Shown here piece by piece: positions 1 through 8,728 of a DNA stretch of 64,000 bases (position 1 is its first letter; each line of letters opens with the position of its first letter). The notes under the pieces are model-generated. The model was given only the letters and a program-made list of their open reading frames with translations. It was not told the origin of the DNA and did not search any database. Made by a program: the position numbers and the translations under genes. The stretch comes from Chryseobacterium culicis (GTDB lineage: Bacteria; Bacteroidota; Bacteroidia; Flavobacteriales; Weeksellaceae), in contig NZ_PCPP01000001.1 in NCBI RefSeq assembly GCF_002979755.1, positions 2,388,665 to 2,452,664 of the forward strand, given 5' to 3'.

Positions 1-263
1 AATTTAAAATTTATCACGTGCCCGGACATTCGCCGGGAAGTGTTGTTTATCATAATGAAAATCAGAAATTCATGATTTCAGGAGATGTTCTTTTTGAAGG
101 CAGTATCGGAAGAACAGATTTGTATAAAGGAAATTATGATCAGCTGATTGAGGGAATTAAATCAAAACTTTTCATTCTGGATAATGAAACACAGGTTTTC
201 TCAGGACATGGAAATCCTACATCCATTGGATTTGAGAAGCAGTATAATCCATTTTTGAAGTAA
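1..263 (+). CDS. MBL-fold hydrolase, C-terminal part
   Basis: This is the 3' end of a metallo-beta-lactamase-fold hydrolase of the glyoxalase II-like group. The open frame runs in from the window edge (reading frame begins at base 3), so the N-terminal metal-binding HxHxDH part lies outside. Visible motifs are VPGHSPGS, GDVLFEGSIGRTDL and SGHGNPTSIGFEK, which match the later metal-ligand histidine and aspartate positions of the family, and the protein ends NPFLK. Such proteins hydrolyse thioesters such as S-lactoylglutathione or related substrates in the cytosol; the exact substrate cannot be told from this fragment. The GTG at 18 is an internal Val codon, not a start. Confidence 0.85.
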   Translation, partial: FKIYHVPGHSPGSVVYHNENQKFMISGDVLFEGSIGRTDLYKGNYDQLIEGIKSKLFILDNETQVFSGHGNPTSIGFEKQYNPFLK

Positions 264-327
264 GAGAATCTGAGGGTTTGAGAGTGAAATCGGCTCAATT
301 CCCCAAATCTGTGAAAGAATAAAAAAT

Positions 328-359
328 AAAAACCGTCAGGACTAAGCCTGACGGTTTTT
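328..359. terminator. Bidirectional rho-independent terminator
   Basis: A 13-bp perfect stem, AAAAACCGTCAGG with CCTGACGGTTTTT, closes a 6-nt loop. It has T-runs on both strands and lies between the convergent MBL hydrolase and TonB-receptor genes, so it can stop transcription from both sides. Confidence 0.9.
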
Positions 360-380
360 GTTGTTATAAAGAAATAGAGT

Positions 381-2831
381 TTAGAAATCTAAAGTGATGG
401 AAGCTCTGGCAGCAGCTCCCATAATAGGTCTTGCCATGATAATTCCATCTCCATTGGGTGATCCGGCTCTTGGATCTCCTTCTGTAATACCAATTGTATT
501 AAAGATATTGGTACCATCCACTGCAAAACGTATTTTTCCTAACTGATAAGACATTCCTGCTCCAAATTCTGAGAAAGAAGGTAAGGTCTGTACATTCAGC
601 TCATCCTGGAAGCGTTTTCCATAATAATTCATGCTTACATAAGCTCTCCATGACTTGGTAATGTTCACAGCCGGTGAAATATTAAAATAAAACTTCGGCA
701 TTCTTCTCACCACATTTCCTTCCAGAAGACTTCCGGCTTCAAGGTTTTTATATTTTGGACTCTGAACGGTTCCGTTGAAGGTAACTTCTAAAATATTATT
801 GAATAAGCGGGCATACCCTTCTATCTCTACTCCATAGTTCTCTGTATTGGCAAAGGTGTTTTCAGATTTTCCATCAGAGAAAATATCTGTAAACGACAGG
901 TTCTTCAAGGTAGAATAGAACGGAATCACGGCTATATCAAAGGTACGCGAGTAGTATTTATATCCTACTTCCAACTGATTGGTCGTTACTGATTTTAAAG
1001 GTTTATCAGGGTTTGGATTGGAAAAATAGTTGTAGTACGCTTCCTCGTTCGGAGATCTGAAACCATTGGAAAAACGCGCATACACAGCATTCTCCCTGTT
1101 GATTTTATAATTCGCGGCTAATGTGAAAGAAACTTTATCTACGTTAAAATTCCAGTAAGTAAATTTATTTCCCAGTACACTCATATTATCATCAGCAGTT
1201 GTGGTGTTGAAACCATGAGTTCCATCCGTTGTTAACCCTGAGTTATTTAAATTGGAAGTTGTTGTATTGGCAAAATTTCCTTTATAATAATCGTGGCTGT
1301 AACGAAGACCTCCATTTACACTTAAAGCATCGGTAATATTGTAGTCCAGGTTTACATAAAGATCATTCAAACTTCCCTGAGTCTGAGTGTCTCTCTGTAA
1401 AAATGTCATACCCGTCACTCCGTTATATGTTTTTGAATAACCATTATCCAAAGGAGTAAGAGAAGTATCCACAAGGTTCAGCAATTCCGGTCTGTCTGTT
1501 GCAGTAGCCAGAATGTTGCTCCAGTTCCAGTATTGATGAGACTTCCAGTTAGATTTATAGAAACCTGCGGTAACATTTCCTTTGTCGAATTTATAATTGA
1601 ATTGTAAGTCATTCACAAAGTTATTCATCTGCTTATCAATAGCCCAGAAACCTAATTTTTGGACAAATGCGGGATTTACAATCGCTCCGTTACTTACTAA
1701 AGAATATTGATAATTAGTCATACCATAATCTCCACCTTTGGAAACAGGTTTAGTTGCAAAGTCAGCTCCAGTTTCAGGCAATCCGGCAGGGAAAATCCCT
1801 GTATAATTCATGTTGATATTCGTATATCTTGTTTTGTTTAAAACACTGAAATTATTTCCAAGATCATATTTAAACTCAGCGCCTAGTACATCTACTTTCG
1901 GATGGATTCCGTCTTCAAGATTTCTGTTGAAAAATCCGCCTCCGGCCTGTGGAATATTCAGCTGGCTGATTGCTCTGTAGCTATACGTTCCATAGTTAGG
2001 ATCAAACCCTTGGAATCCTTTCAGTTTATTTCCGTTTTGTACCAATGGAATAGGAAGGAAGAATGTATTTCTGTCATCCAGTTTTTTGTAATACACTTTT
2101 ACATAGCCTTTATCAAAGACATATTTAAGATTCATTCTGATCTGTCCTCCATTATTGGCTTTGAAACCTGTTTTTCTGATTCCGTCATCTGTTCTGTAAA
2201 AACCTCCGACATTGAAAAACAATTTATCCTGAACCAATGCTCCACCTACGTTAACATCGGTACGCATTAATCCATATGTACTTGTCTCAAGTTTCGCAGT
2301 ACCTCTGAAATCATTGGTTCCTTCTCTGGTAATAAAGTTGATCAGACCACCGGGAGAATTCGTGGCGTAAATAGATCCGGAACCTCCTCTCAAAGCTTCC
2401 ATACGGTTCACTGAATTATCTACGCGGAAAAAATTATCCGCATTGGCAAACTGAAGTGCTCCGTCTTCAAAAACCGGAAGACCATCTTCCTGTACCTGTA
2501 CAAATTCATAGGCTCCTGCAGAAGGAATCCCTCTTGCAAAAAGGTTGTTTCCTACTTCACCTCCTGAAGTTTCCACGGCAAACCCTGGAACTCTCTGTAA
2601 TAAAGCAGCAGCACTGATTGGATTCTGCTTCTGGATTTCTTTGGAACTGAATGTAGAAATTGCAGTACTGGATTCTATTTTTTTCTTCGGGTTTGAATTT
2701 CCGGTAATGACAATCTGATCTATAGAAGAAACTTTTGCAGAATCCTGCGGAGTTTCCTGAGCATAAGCATTATTAAAATATAACGTAGCTGTAGCGGCAA
2801 TTAAAAAGATCGATTTTTTTTTCATAGCCAT
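381..2831 (-). CDS. TonB-dependent outer-membrane receptor
   Basis: About 816 residues if started at the ATG at 2831 (a second ATG is at 2825). The open frame extends further upstream, but that part overlaps the trehalase gene in another frame and is not coding here. A signal peptide (MKKKSIFLIAATATLYF, then AYAQ) precedes a TonB-box-like segment (IDQIVITG), a plug domain (LLQRVPGFAVE; MEALRGGSGSIYATNSPGGLINF) and a long beta-barrel ending ARASITLDF. It lacks the N-terminal carboxypeptidase-like domain of SusC and has no SusD partner. It is the last gene of the MFS-trehalase-receptor operon, 17 nt after trehalase, so import of trehalose or a trehalose-containing glycan is the likely role; the substrate is inferred from context. 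Confidence 0.9.
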   Translation of the reverse strand: MAMKKKSIFLIAATATLYFNNAYAQETPQDSAKVSSIDQIVITGNSNPKKKIESSTAISTFSSKEIQKQNPISAAALLQRVPGFAVETSGGEVGNNLFARGIPSAGAYEFVQVQEDGLPVFEDGALQFANADNFFRVDNSVNRMEALRGGSGSIYATNSPGGLINFITREGTNDFRGTAKLETSTYGLMRTDVNVGGALVQDKLFFNVGGFYRTDDGIRKTGFKANNGGQIRMNLKYVFDKGYVKVYYKKLDDRNTFFLPIPLVQNGNKLKGFQGFDPNYGTYSYRAISQLNIPQAGGGFFNRNLEDGIHPKVDVLGAEFKYDLGNNFSVLNKTRYTNINMNYTGIFPAGLPETGADFATKPVSKGGDYGMTNYQYSLVSNGAIVNPAFVQKLGFWAIDKQMNNFVNDLQFNYKFDKGNVTAGFYKSNWKSHQYWNWSNILATATDRPELLNLVDTSLTPLDNGYSKTYNGVTGMTFLQRDTQTQGSLNDLYVNLDYNITDALSVNGGLRYSHDYYKGNFANTTTSNLNNSGLTTDGTHGFNTTTADDNMSVLGNKFTYWNFNVDKVSFTLAANYKINRENAVYARFSNGFRSPNEEAYYNYFSNPNPDKPLKSVTTNQLEVGYKYYSRTFDIAVIPFYSTLKNLSFTDIFSDGKSENTFANTENYGVEIEGYARLFNNILEVTFNGTVQSPKYKNLEAGSLLEGNVVRRMPKFYFNISPAVNITKSWRAYVSMNYYGKRFQDELNVQTLPSFSEFGAGMSYQLGKIRFAVDGTNIFNTIGITEGDPRAGSPNGDGIIMARPIMGAAARASITLDF

Positions 2832-2848
2832 ATTTTTTATTGTTAGTT

Positions 2849-4330
2849 TCAGTTTTGTTGTAATTGTAAATACACTCCATTGGTCCAACCGAATCCATCC
2901 TGATTGGGGTATTCCCCGCCGCCTGCTATTGTTTCTGTGTCTAATGCATTGTATTTTTCCATCAGTTTTCCGGTGTTTTTGTAGACTCTTTCTACGTTTG
3001 AACACCAGTTGTCTTTAATTTTTTCTGCCAGCTCGTTAAAGCCATAATTTTTCATTGCTTTAAAGCCCAGCCATTGATAAGGAGCCCACGCATTGGGAAG
3101 ATCCCATTGCTGTCCTGAGTTTTTGGTTGTGGTGACAAGCCCGCCTTTATAAAGAAATTTTTCAGCAACTGCTTTGGCAACCGCTTCAGCTTGTGTATGG
3201 TCTGCAATTCCCAGGAATAAAGGGTAAAGAGCAGCAATATGTTCAGACGGTGTTTTTGTGTTTTTTTTAGTGTGATAATCTTTATAATTGTTAGTATTTC
3301 CATCCCAGAAATATTTATTGATCATCTGTCTTCGGCTTGCTGCTCTTTCTGAAAAATAATTTTCTTTTTCACTCAGATTGTGAAGCGCTGATGATTTCGC
3401 CAAAGTAGTTTCCAAATGCCATAAAAGACAGTTCAGATCAACCTGTGCAAGGTTCAGCGTTTCTATCGTCTGTATATTTTCTCCGTCTGCAAACCATCTG
3501 CTGGAAAAATCCCAGCCGGATTCACAGGCACTTCTTATATTTCTGTAAAATTCATCTCCTGAAGTTTTTTTATGATCTTCAATATCGATCAGGTAACTTT
3601 CAGGGCGAGGTGCATTTTCTGCATCGTAATAACGGTTCAGAATATCTCCGTCTATTGTTTTAACTACTCTTTTTACACTGGAATTGTTTTCAAGCCATTC
3701 TTCACCATTCATCCAGAAAGCATATTCTTTTTCCAAAGTGTCATGGTATTCTGTATAAATTCCTTCGTCATTCGTGGTTTCAAAAAGAAGATCCAGCATT
3801 AATGAAAAATAGGGAGGCTGTGATCTGCTCAGGAAATGAGTTCTGCTGGCATTCGGAACAAATCCTACGTTTTGAATCAGATAAGAACAGTTCTCAATAA
3901 TGTTCTTCATCATTTCTACTCTGCCGGAAGCTTTTAGCCCAAGCATAATAAAATAGCTGTCCCAATAGAAAAACTCATTAAAACGACCTCCGGGAACGAT
4001 GTAAGGTTTTGGTAATTTTAAAAGTGTTCCTTTTTCTTCATACGCTGTACGGGTCAATTCATCCCATAATTTCTCAATATGTTCACCAATAGGAAGTTGT
4101 TTTTCTCTGTGTACGGAAACTCTTGCTCCCAAAAAGTCAAAATGAGTCATCACAAAATCTTTCAGGTCAAAACCTTCAGTATTTTTTGTTTGTTCATAAT
4201 CTTCATTAATCTTTGCAATGGGAAACAGAGGAACTGCATCCGTCATCATTTTCTGATCTTCAAAAATTTCAGATCTCTGTACATCATCAAACAGGCTTTG
4301 AATTTCGTTTATGTAAAGCTGATTACTCAT
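2849..4330 (-). CDS. treF: Trehalase, GH37, probably cytoplasmic
   Basis: GH37 trehalases hydrolyse alpha,alpha-trehalose to two glucose. This 493-residue protein carries both family signatures: PGGRFNEFFYWDSYF near residue 112 and QQWDLPNAWAPYQW near 405. The family's catalytic acid and base fall in ESGWDFSSRW (Asp, near residue 273) and GGGEYPNQDGFGWTNGV (Glu, near 472); both are intact. No signal peptide is visible (MSNQLYINEIQSLFDD), which fits a cytoplasmic enzyme fed by the MFS transporter encoded 2 nt upstream. The gene is in an operon with that transporter and the TonB receptor. The symbol follows the cytoplasmic E. coli enzyme and is an analogy. Confidence 0.93.
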   Translation of the reverse strand: MSNQLYINEIQSLFDDVQRSEIFEDQKMMTDAVPLFPIAKINEDYEQTKNTEGFDLKDFVMTHFDFLGARVSVHREKQLPIGEHIEKLWDELTRTAYEEKGTLLKLPKPYIVPGGRFNEFFYWDSYFIMLGLKASGRVEMMKNIIENCSYLIQNVGFVPNASRTHFLSRSQPPYFSLMLDLLFETTNDEGIYTEYHDTLEKEYAFWMNGEEWLENNSSVKRVVKTIDGDILNRYYDAENAPRPESYLIDIEDHKKTSGDEFYRNIRSACESGWDFSSRWFADGENIQTIETLNLAQVDLNCLLWHLETTLAKSSALHNLSEKENYFSERAASRRQMINKYFWDGNTNNYKDYHTKKNTKTPSEHIAALYPLFLGIADHTQAEAVAKAVAEKFLYKGGLVTTTKNSGQQWDLPNAWAPYQWLGFKAMKNYGFNELAEKIKDNWCSNVERVYKNTGKLMEKYNALDTETIAGGGEYPNQDGFGWTNGVYLQLQQN

Positions 4331-4332
4331 TG

Positions 4333-5562
4333 TTATTTTTTAGGATTAATTTTTAATTTATTCATGAAAACCGCTGAAGTGATCAGTAATGAAAGCGGAA
4401 TCAAGGAAAGGTAAAATGCCTGCTGTCCACTAAACTCCTGAAACACAAAACCGGTAATGATAGAACCTATAGTTCCTCCGATTGCTGAGAAAACAACAAT
4501 CAATCCTGACATGGCGCTGTGTAGGTATTTCGGAATAGATGCCAGAATTACAGAATTAATGCTCGGATAGATGGGTGCCAGTAAACCTCCCATTAAAGGA
4601 AATAAATAGACAACCAGAGGAGCATTCGTCCAGTTTGTATTCTTATCAATATTAATATTATGTGTCAGAGGTAAAACCAGCAGTAAACTAATAGCAAAAC
4701 CTACTACACAAAAAGAGACAACATAGATCCAACTGAATTTTTTGGAGAAGAATCCCGATAAAAATCTTCCCAATGCAAAAGCTCCTGCTAAAACCGCTCC
4801 TGCCTGAATACTCATTGAGGTAGGCACTTTTAAAATCTCTTTATAAAAAGTAGGAGTCCATGTCTGAAAACTCTGCTCTACCAATACAAAAAGGAAAGCA
4901 CATAATAAGAAGCACAACACTTTTTTATAACTGAACAGGCTTGCGCTGTTTTTTAAATCTCCCAAAAGATCTGTTTTCTCACTTTTAGCTTCCCGCTCAT
5001 TGAGTTTTGAAAAGAACAGGAATAAAAAAGATACACTTGAAAGTCCTCCCAGTACCCAATACACATTCAGCCATTCAGTAGATTTCGGATTGTGATCATC
5101 AATATATAAACTGAATAAGACATTTCCTGCCAATACGCCAATCATAAAAAAGCCTTCCAGAAATCCCATGAAACTGGAATGTTCTTTATCTGTTTCCGTT
5201 ACTAATCCAATAGAAGTAAAAACTGATATTTTGATCAGTGCAAAGGAAACTCCTACTGTGGCAAATAATAATTTAAATACCCAGAAGTCATTGGTAAACG
5301 GCATTACAAAACACATACAGCTTACCAGGAGTAAGGCAATCAGCATTGATTTTTTGATTCCTATCTTCGGAAGAAATGAAGCCAGAATGAAAGAACATAT
5401 GGCGATTGGAAGATCTTTGAAGCCTTCCAAAATGCTGGCCGAAGATTTTGAAATCCCAAAATTCTGCTGTACCTGTAGAATAACTGTTCCTACAGAATTC
5501 AGAAGAATTGCGAAGACAAAATAGTTTAAAAATAAAACGGCCTTGATGTTAATATTTTTCAT
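4333..5562 (-). CDS. MFS sugar transporter, inner membrane
   Basis: A 409-residue major facilitator protein with about 12 hydrophobic segments in two halves of six. The first starts near residue 8 (VLFLNYFVFAILLNSVG) and the central cytoplasmic loop (FFSKLNEREAKSEKTDLLGD) lies near 190. It is the first gene of a minus-strand operon with trehalase and the TonB receptor, so it probably moves trehalose across the inner membrane after uptake through the receptor. The substrate is inferred from context; the sequence itself only shows the MFS fold. The gap to trehalase is 2 nt. Its start faces the AraC-type regulator gene across a 123-bp divergent intergenic region. Confidence 0.85.
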   Translation of the reverse strand: MKNINIKAVLFLNYFVFAILLNSVGTVILQVQQNFGISKSSASILEGFKDLPIAICSFILASFLPKIGIKKSMLIALLLVSCMCFVMPFTNDFWVFKLLFATVGVSFALIKISVFTSIGLVTETDKEHSSFMGFLEGFFMIGVLAGNVLFSLYIDDHNPKSTEWLNVYWVLGGLSSVSFLFLFFSKLNEREAKSEKTDLLGDLKNSASLFSYKKVLCFLLCAFLFVLVEQSFQTWTPTFYKEILKVPTSMSIQAGAVLAGAFALGRFLSGFFSKKFSWIYVVSFCVVGFAISLLLVLPLTHNINIDKNTNWTNAPLVVYLFPLMGGLLAPIYPSINSVILASIPKYLHSAMSGLIVVFSAIGGTIGSIITGFVFQEFSGQQAFYLSLIPLSLLITSAVFMNKLKINPKK

Positions 5563-5685
5563 TCAGGTTATTTCTTGTCGGCTAAGATAGAAGCATTTCT
5601 GTTAACGATAATTTAACACAGTAAATCAATATTTGAACTATATTAATATAATTACTATTTTTAGCAAATAAATATGATTAATTAA
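5563..5685. promoter_or_regulatory. Divergent control region, trehalose operon/AraC
   Basis: This 123-bp AT-rich region separates the divergently transcribed MFS-trehalase-receptor operon and the AraC-type gene. On the minus strand a TATCTTAG stretch about 25 nt before the MFS start resembles the TAnnTTTG element with one mismatch. No convincing paired AraC half-sites could be picked out by eye. Confidence 0.5.
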
Positions 5686-6591
5686 ATGAAAGTTACTTTT
5701 GAAAGGGTGATCCCTAATGAAAAGAGCTCGTTCCGTACCATTCATAATAATTCCCCTATTTCAGAATTTAAATGGGAGTATCATTATCATCCCGAAATTG
5801 AGCTGGTATGTGTCATTTCCGGGAACGGAACCCGCCATGTGGGTTACCATAAAAGTAATTATACAAATGGAGATCTAGTGTTAATCGGATCCAATATTCC
5901 CCACTCCGGATTTGGACTGAATTCTATTGATCCGCATGAAGAAATTGTACTTCAGTTTAAGGAAGAAATTCTTCAGTTTCCCCAGCAGGAAGTAGAAGCC
6001 CGATCCATCAAAAACCTGTTGGAGCTTTCAAAATATGGAATCCATTTTCATCATAAAGTAAAAAAAATAATGCTTCCCAAGCTGAAAATGATGCTTGAAT
6101 CTGAAGGTTATAAAAGATATTTACTTTTACTTGAGATTCTTTTTGAACTTTCGAAATGTGAGGATTATGAACTTTTAAATAAGGAAATTATGCCTTATAC
6201 CATTATTTCAAAAAATAAAACCCGTCTTGAAAATATCTTCACTTATGTAGAACATCATTACGATAAGGAAATTGATATTGAACAGGTGGCTAAACTTGCT
6301 AATCTGACTTTACCTGCTTTCTGTAATTTCTTTAAAAAAGCCACCCAGATTACGTTTACAGAGTTTGTAAACCGCTACAGAATTAATAAAGCATGTCTGC
6401 TGATGGCCCAGGACAGATCTATTTCAGAATGCAGTTATCAATGTGGCTTTAATAATGTCACTTATTTTAATAGGATGTTCAAAAAATATACAGGGAAAAC
6501 GCCTTCAGAGTTTATCAAGAACTACTCTCACAATAAAGTCAATATAGATTTAAAGGTTGAAAAAGAGGTTAAAAGTAAGGTGAGTTTTTGA
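5686..6591 (+). CDS. AraC-family transcriptional regulator
   Basis: A 301-residue protein with an N-terminal cupin-like sensor domain (residues ~20-100; HYHPEIELVCVISGNGTRHVG and GDLVLIGSNIPHSGF) and a C-terminal double helix-turn-helix of the AraC type (residues ~185-285). The second HTH carries the typical SISECSYQCGFNNVTYFNRMFKK-like segment followed by YTGKTPSEF. Known relatives bind a sugar or metabolite in the cupin domain and activate adjacent catabolic operons. It is divergent from the trehalose operon, so local control of that operon is the natural inference. The last ~20 residues are a Lys/Val-rich tail beyond the usual end. Confidence 0.92.
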   Translation: MKVTFERVIPNEKSSFRTIHNNSPISEFKWEYHYHPEIELVCVISGNGTRHVGYHKSNYTNGDLVLIGSNIPHSGFGLNSIDPHEEIVLQFKEEILQFPQQEVEARSIKNLLELSKYGIHFHHKVKKIMLPKLKMMLESEGYKRYLLLLEILFELSKCEDYELLNKEIMPYTIISKNKTRLENIFTYVEHHYDKEIDIEQVAKLANLTLPAFCNFFKKATQITFTEFVNRYRINKACLLMAQDRSISECSYQCGFNNVTYFNRMFKKYTGKTPSEFIKNYSHNKVNIDLKVEKEVKSKVSF

Positions 6592-6597
6592 TAGTGT

Positions 6598-6867
6598 AAA
6601 GAGACTCCTATGGAGTGACAAGCCGTGTGGATAGACCATATCTCGTATTTGTCATTCCGTAAGAATCCAGACTCTCTTCAAATTTTACAATGGTTTTACA
6701 ATGAAATAGGATAAGCTGTGCAGAGACTCCTACGGAGTGACAATTCGCGCGGCTATACTAAACGCTGTATTTGTCATTCCGTAGGAATCCAGACTCTCTT
6801 CAAATTTTACAATGGTTTACAATAAAAATAGGATAAGCTGTGCAGAGACTCCTACGGAGTGACAAAC
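6598..6867. repeat. Tandem REP-like palindromic repeat array
   Basis: The 383-bp gap between the AraC and thioredoxin-like genes holds about 2.2 copies of a ~122-bp unit. Each unit has a head GACTCCTACGGAGTGACAA (6603, 6725 and 6846, the first with T for C), an inverted related head TTGTCATTCCGTAGGAATC (around 6649 and 6771, the first with A for G) and a shared linker that includes TCTTCAAATTTTACAATGG. The heads are small palindromes (ACTCC-TAC-GGAGT; ATTCC-GTA-GGAAT) in opposite orientation, the layout of REP/BIME elements. No transposase is encoded nearby. Confidence 0.85.
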
Positions 6868-6974
6868 TGTGTGGATAAGCTTCAAGCAGTATGTATAATC
6901 AACAAAAAAGCCACTCTAAAAAAGAGCAGCTCTGTATTATAATGAACAAGCAACTAAATAACTAGTAACCTGAA

Positions 6975-7529
6975 TTATTTCCATTTGACATTACATCCCA
7001 TGCTTGGTCTCTGGATTTCTTCCTGAGCTTCACCAGCTAAAAGATTTTCAAAAGCGATGATTAAATCTTCTCCGGTTACATCTTTATTATTTCCCGGTCT
7101 CGAATCATCCATCTGCCCTCTGTATACAAGGTCAAGCTTGTCATCAAAGAAATAAAAATCAGGTGTGCATGCTGCATCATAAGCTCTTGCAACAGCCTGG
7201 CTTTCATCAAATAAATAAGGGAAATCAAATCTTCTTTCAATTTGAAATTCAATCATTTTTTCCGGAGAATCTGCCGGATATTTTTCAATATCATTCGCAT
7301 TGATGGCGATGAATTCAATTCCACGCTCGTTGTAATCTTCGTATAATTCATTGATCTTGTCGATAACATGAAGAACAAACGGGCAGTGGTTACACATAAA
7401 GATCACCAAAGTACCTTTTTCTCCTTTCAGTTCGTCCAAAGACTGAAGTTCATTCGTTTTTGACGGGTTAGGAAGTTCAAAGAACGGAGCCTTTGTTCCT
7501 AATGCCAGCATATTTGAGGGAGTATTCAT
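6975..7529 (-). CDS. Thioredoxin-like/AhpC-TSA family protein
   Basis: A 184-residue cytosolic protein with a peroxiredoxin/thioredoxin fold. The active-site-like motif is MCNHCPF (Cys46 and Cys49, CxxC), followed by the cis-Pro region ACTPDFYFFD (Cys121) and a further Cys near the C-terminus (SMGCNVKWK). The family is widespread in Bacteroidota and annotated as thioredoxin family protein; its exact substrate is not established. No signal peptide is seen. It stands alone on the minus strand between two repeat-containing intergenic regions. Confidence 0.85.
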   Translation of the reverse strand: MNTPSNMLALGTKAPFFELPNPSKTNELQSLDELKGEKGTLVIFMCNHCPFVLHVIDKINELYEDYNERGIEFIAINANDIEKYPADSPEKMIEFQIERRFDFPYLFDESQAVARAYDAACTPDFYFFDDKLDLVYRGQMDDSRPGNNKDVTGEDLIIAFENLLAGEAQEEIQRPSMGCNVKWK

Positions 7530-7612
7530 ATCCTTATTTCTTTATCGGCAAAGATAATTATTTCTTTTGTTAATTGAGCCGACTTCTGAAACATGCATTT
7601 TATTTTTGGAAG

Positions 7613-7750
7613 AGGAAGGAAGCTGGAAGCTGGAGAAAGGAAGATAGTAAGGGTTCAAAAATAGTTATAGTCAAATTCTATTAATAGTTTTTTACACCCA
7701 AAATCAACTTCCAGCCCCCATTCTTCCTGCATCCAGCCTATGAACTATTT
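7613..7750. repeat. Imperfect palindrome of reiterated purine words
   Basis: The 320-bp gap 7530-7849 has a purine-rich arm (GGAAGCTGGAAGCTGGAG at 7618-7635, continuing AAAGGAAGATAG) and a pyrimidine-rich counter-arm (CTTCCAGCCCCCATTCTTCC at 7708-7727, then TGCATCCAGCC). The two can form a long imperfect hairpin. An outer match, CAAAAATAGTT near 7655 and AACTATTTTT near 7743, extends the symmetry. No ORF is convincing. The rest of the gap is AT-rich and holds the tetR promoter. Confidence 0.6.
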
Positions 7751-7816
7751 TTCTTTAAATGGTTCTCCCATCTATAAAACTTACAATATCCTTTGGAACT
7801 TATATCAAAAAGTTTG

Positions 7817-7837
7817 TAGTTTTGCTAACGCTGTTAG
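7817..7837 (+). promoter_or_regulatory. tetR promoter with overlapping operator
   Basis: A Bacteroidota -7 element TAGTTTTG (7817-7824) is directly abutted by the perfect palindrome CTAACGCTGTTAG (7825-7837), 12 nt before the tetR ATG. The same palindrome recurs three times before the efflux operon. A repressor bound here would cover the transcription start, which suggests autoregulation. Confidence 0.8.
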
Positions 7838-7849
7838 TAAATAAATATC

Positions 7850-8446
7850 ATGGGTCTACATGAACGCCGTCAACGAGAAAAAGAATCCATCCGTGCAAAT
7901 ATTTTGCAGGCTGCTTTTACGTTGGCTAAAACTGAAGGCTGGGGTTCGCTTTCTATGCGTAAGATAGCTGATGCTATTGAGTATAGTGCGCCTGTTGTAT
8001 ATGATTATTTTGAAAATAAAGAAGCTATCTTATTTGAAATCTCTTTAGATGGCTTCCACAAGTTACATATAGAATTATTAAAAGCTCAGCAGAAACACGA
8101 TACTCCGGAAGAGCAGCTTGTTGCTATTGTGGATGCCTACTGGAACTTTGCTTTTAAAAATAAGGAATATTACCAGCTTATGTTTGGTCTTGGAATGCAG
8201 TGTTGCGGAAAAGGTCAGATGAAAAAGGAATTCTCATCATTTCAGGAGCTGATTTATGAATGCACCTATGAGATTATCAAGAAAAGTGGATCCAATCCGG
8301 ACAATGCCTGTCATATGTCTCATGCTCTCTTTTCTGCCGTACACGGAATGATCTCTATTATGATGATGCGCACAGCTGATATCCCTTCAACAATGAATAA
8401 GACAACATTGGACGAAACTGTTTCGGCTTTCATTAAGTCTTTGTAA
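7850..8446 (+). CDS. TetR/AcrR-family repressor of efflux operon
   Basis: A 198-residue regulator. The N-terminal TetR DNA-binding domain is clear: ILQAAFTLAKTEGWGSLSMRK, then IADAIEYSAPVVYDYFENKEAI (residues ~19-65). The C-terminal ligand-binding domain is all-helical and contains CC near residue 124 (GMQCCGKGQ) and a Met-rich segment MISIMMMRT. It is encoded just upstream of an RND efflux operon in the same direction. A palindromic operator overlaps its promoter and three more copies lie between it and the adaptor gene, so it most likely represses itself and the pump until an inducer binds. The inducer is unknown. Confidence 0.93.
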   Translation: MGLHERRQREKESIRANILQAAFTLAKTEGWGSLSMRKIADAIEYSAPVVYDYFENKEAILFEISLDGFHKLHIELLKAQQKHDTPEEQLVAIVDAYWNFAFKNKEYYQLMFGLGMQCCGKGQMKKEFSSFQELIYECTYEIIKKSGSNPDNACHMSHALFSAVHGMISIMMMRTADIPSTMNKTTLDETVSAFIKSL

Positions 8447-8465
8447 ATTTTTTTTGAATTAAAAA

Positions 8466-8478
8466 TTAACACCGTTAG
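8466..8478. promoter_or_regulatory. TetR operator copy 1 of efflux operon
   Basis: The sequence TTAACACCGTTAG is an inverted repeat (TAAC/GTTA arms around a 3-bp centre) matching the operator before tetR. A half-site-like AACTTAACACC follows immediately. Confidence 0.7.
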
Positions 8479-8594
8479 GAAACTTAACACCGAATTAATT
8501 AAAAGTATTCTGTTATTCCTGATTAAAAACTCAATCATTTATGAAACCATTCATAGAATTCAGTTGTTAAAAGTAGTCATTTTTTGCTTATTAA

Positions 8595-8607
8595 TTAACG
8601 CTGTTAG
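8595..8607. promoter_or_regulatory. TetR operator copy 2 of efflux operon
   Basis: The sequence TTAACGCTGTTAG differs only at the first base from the site overlapping the tetR promoter and is likewise followed by TAAA. Confidence 0.75.
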
Positions 8608-8728
8608 TAAAATTAACACACCTTACACCATCATTATATACTTAAATACATTAAAAACAATTTTCAATTATGGAAACAATCGACTTTATCGGACATTAAA
8701 AATTCTGTAATTTTTTTTGAACTAATTA

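Noticed and set aside
1902..2270. Plus-strand ORF inside the TonB receptor gene
   Set aside because: It is a shadow in an antisense frame of a clearly coding gene, with no promoter or domain.
2832..3005. Upstream extension of the TonB receptor frame
   Set aside because: It mostly overlaps trehalase in another frame; a proper signal peptide starts at 2831 or 2825.
6598..6867. CRISPR array
   Set aside because: There are only about 2.2 long units with inverted heads, no short regular repeats and no cas genes, so it is REP-like.
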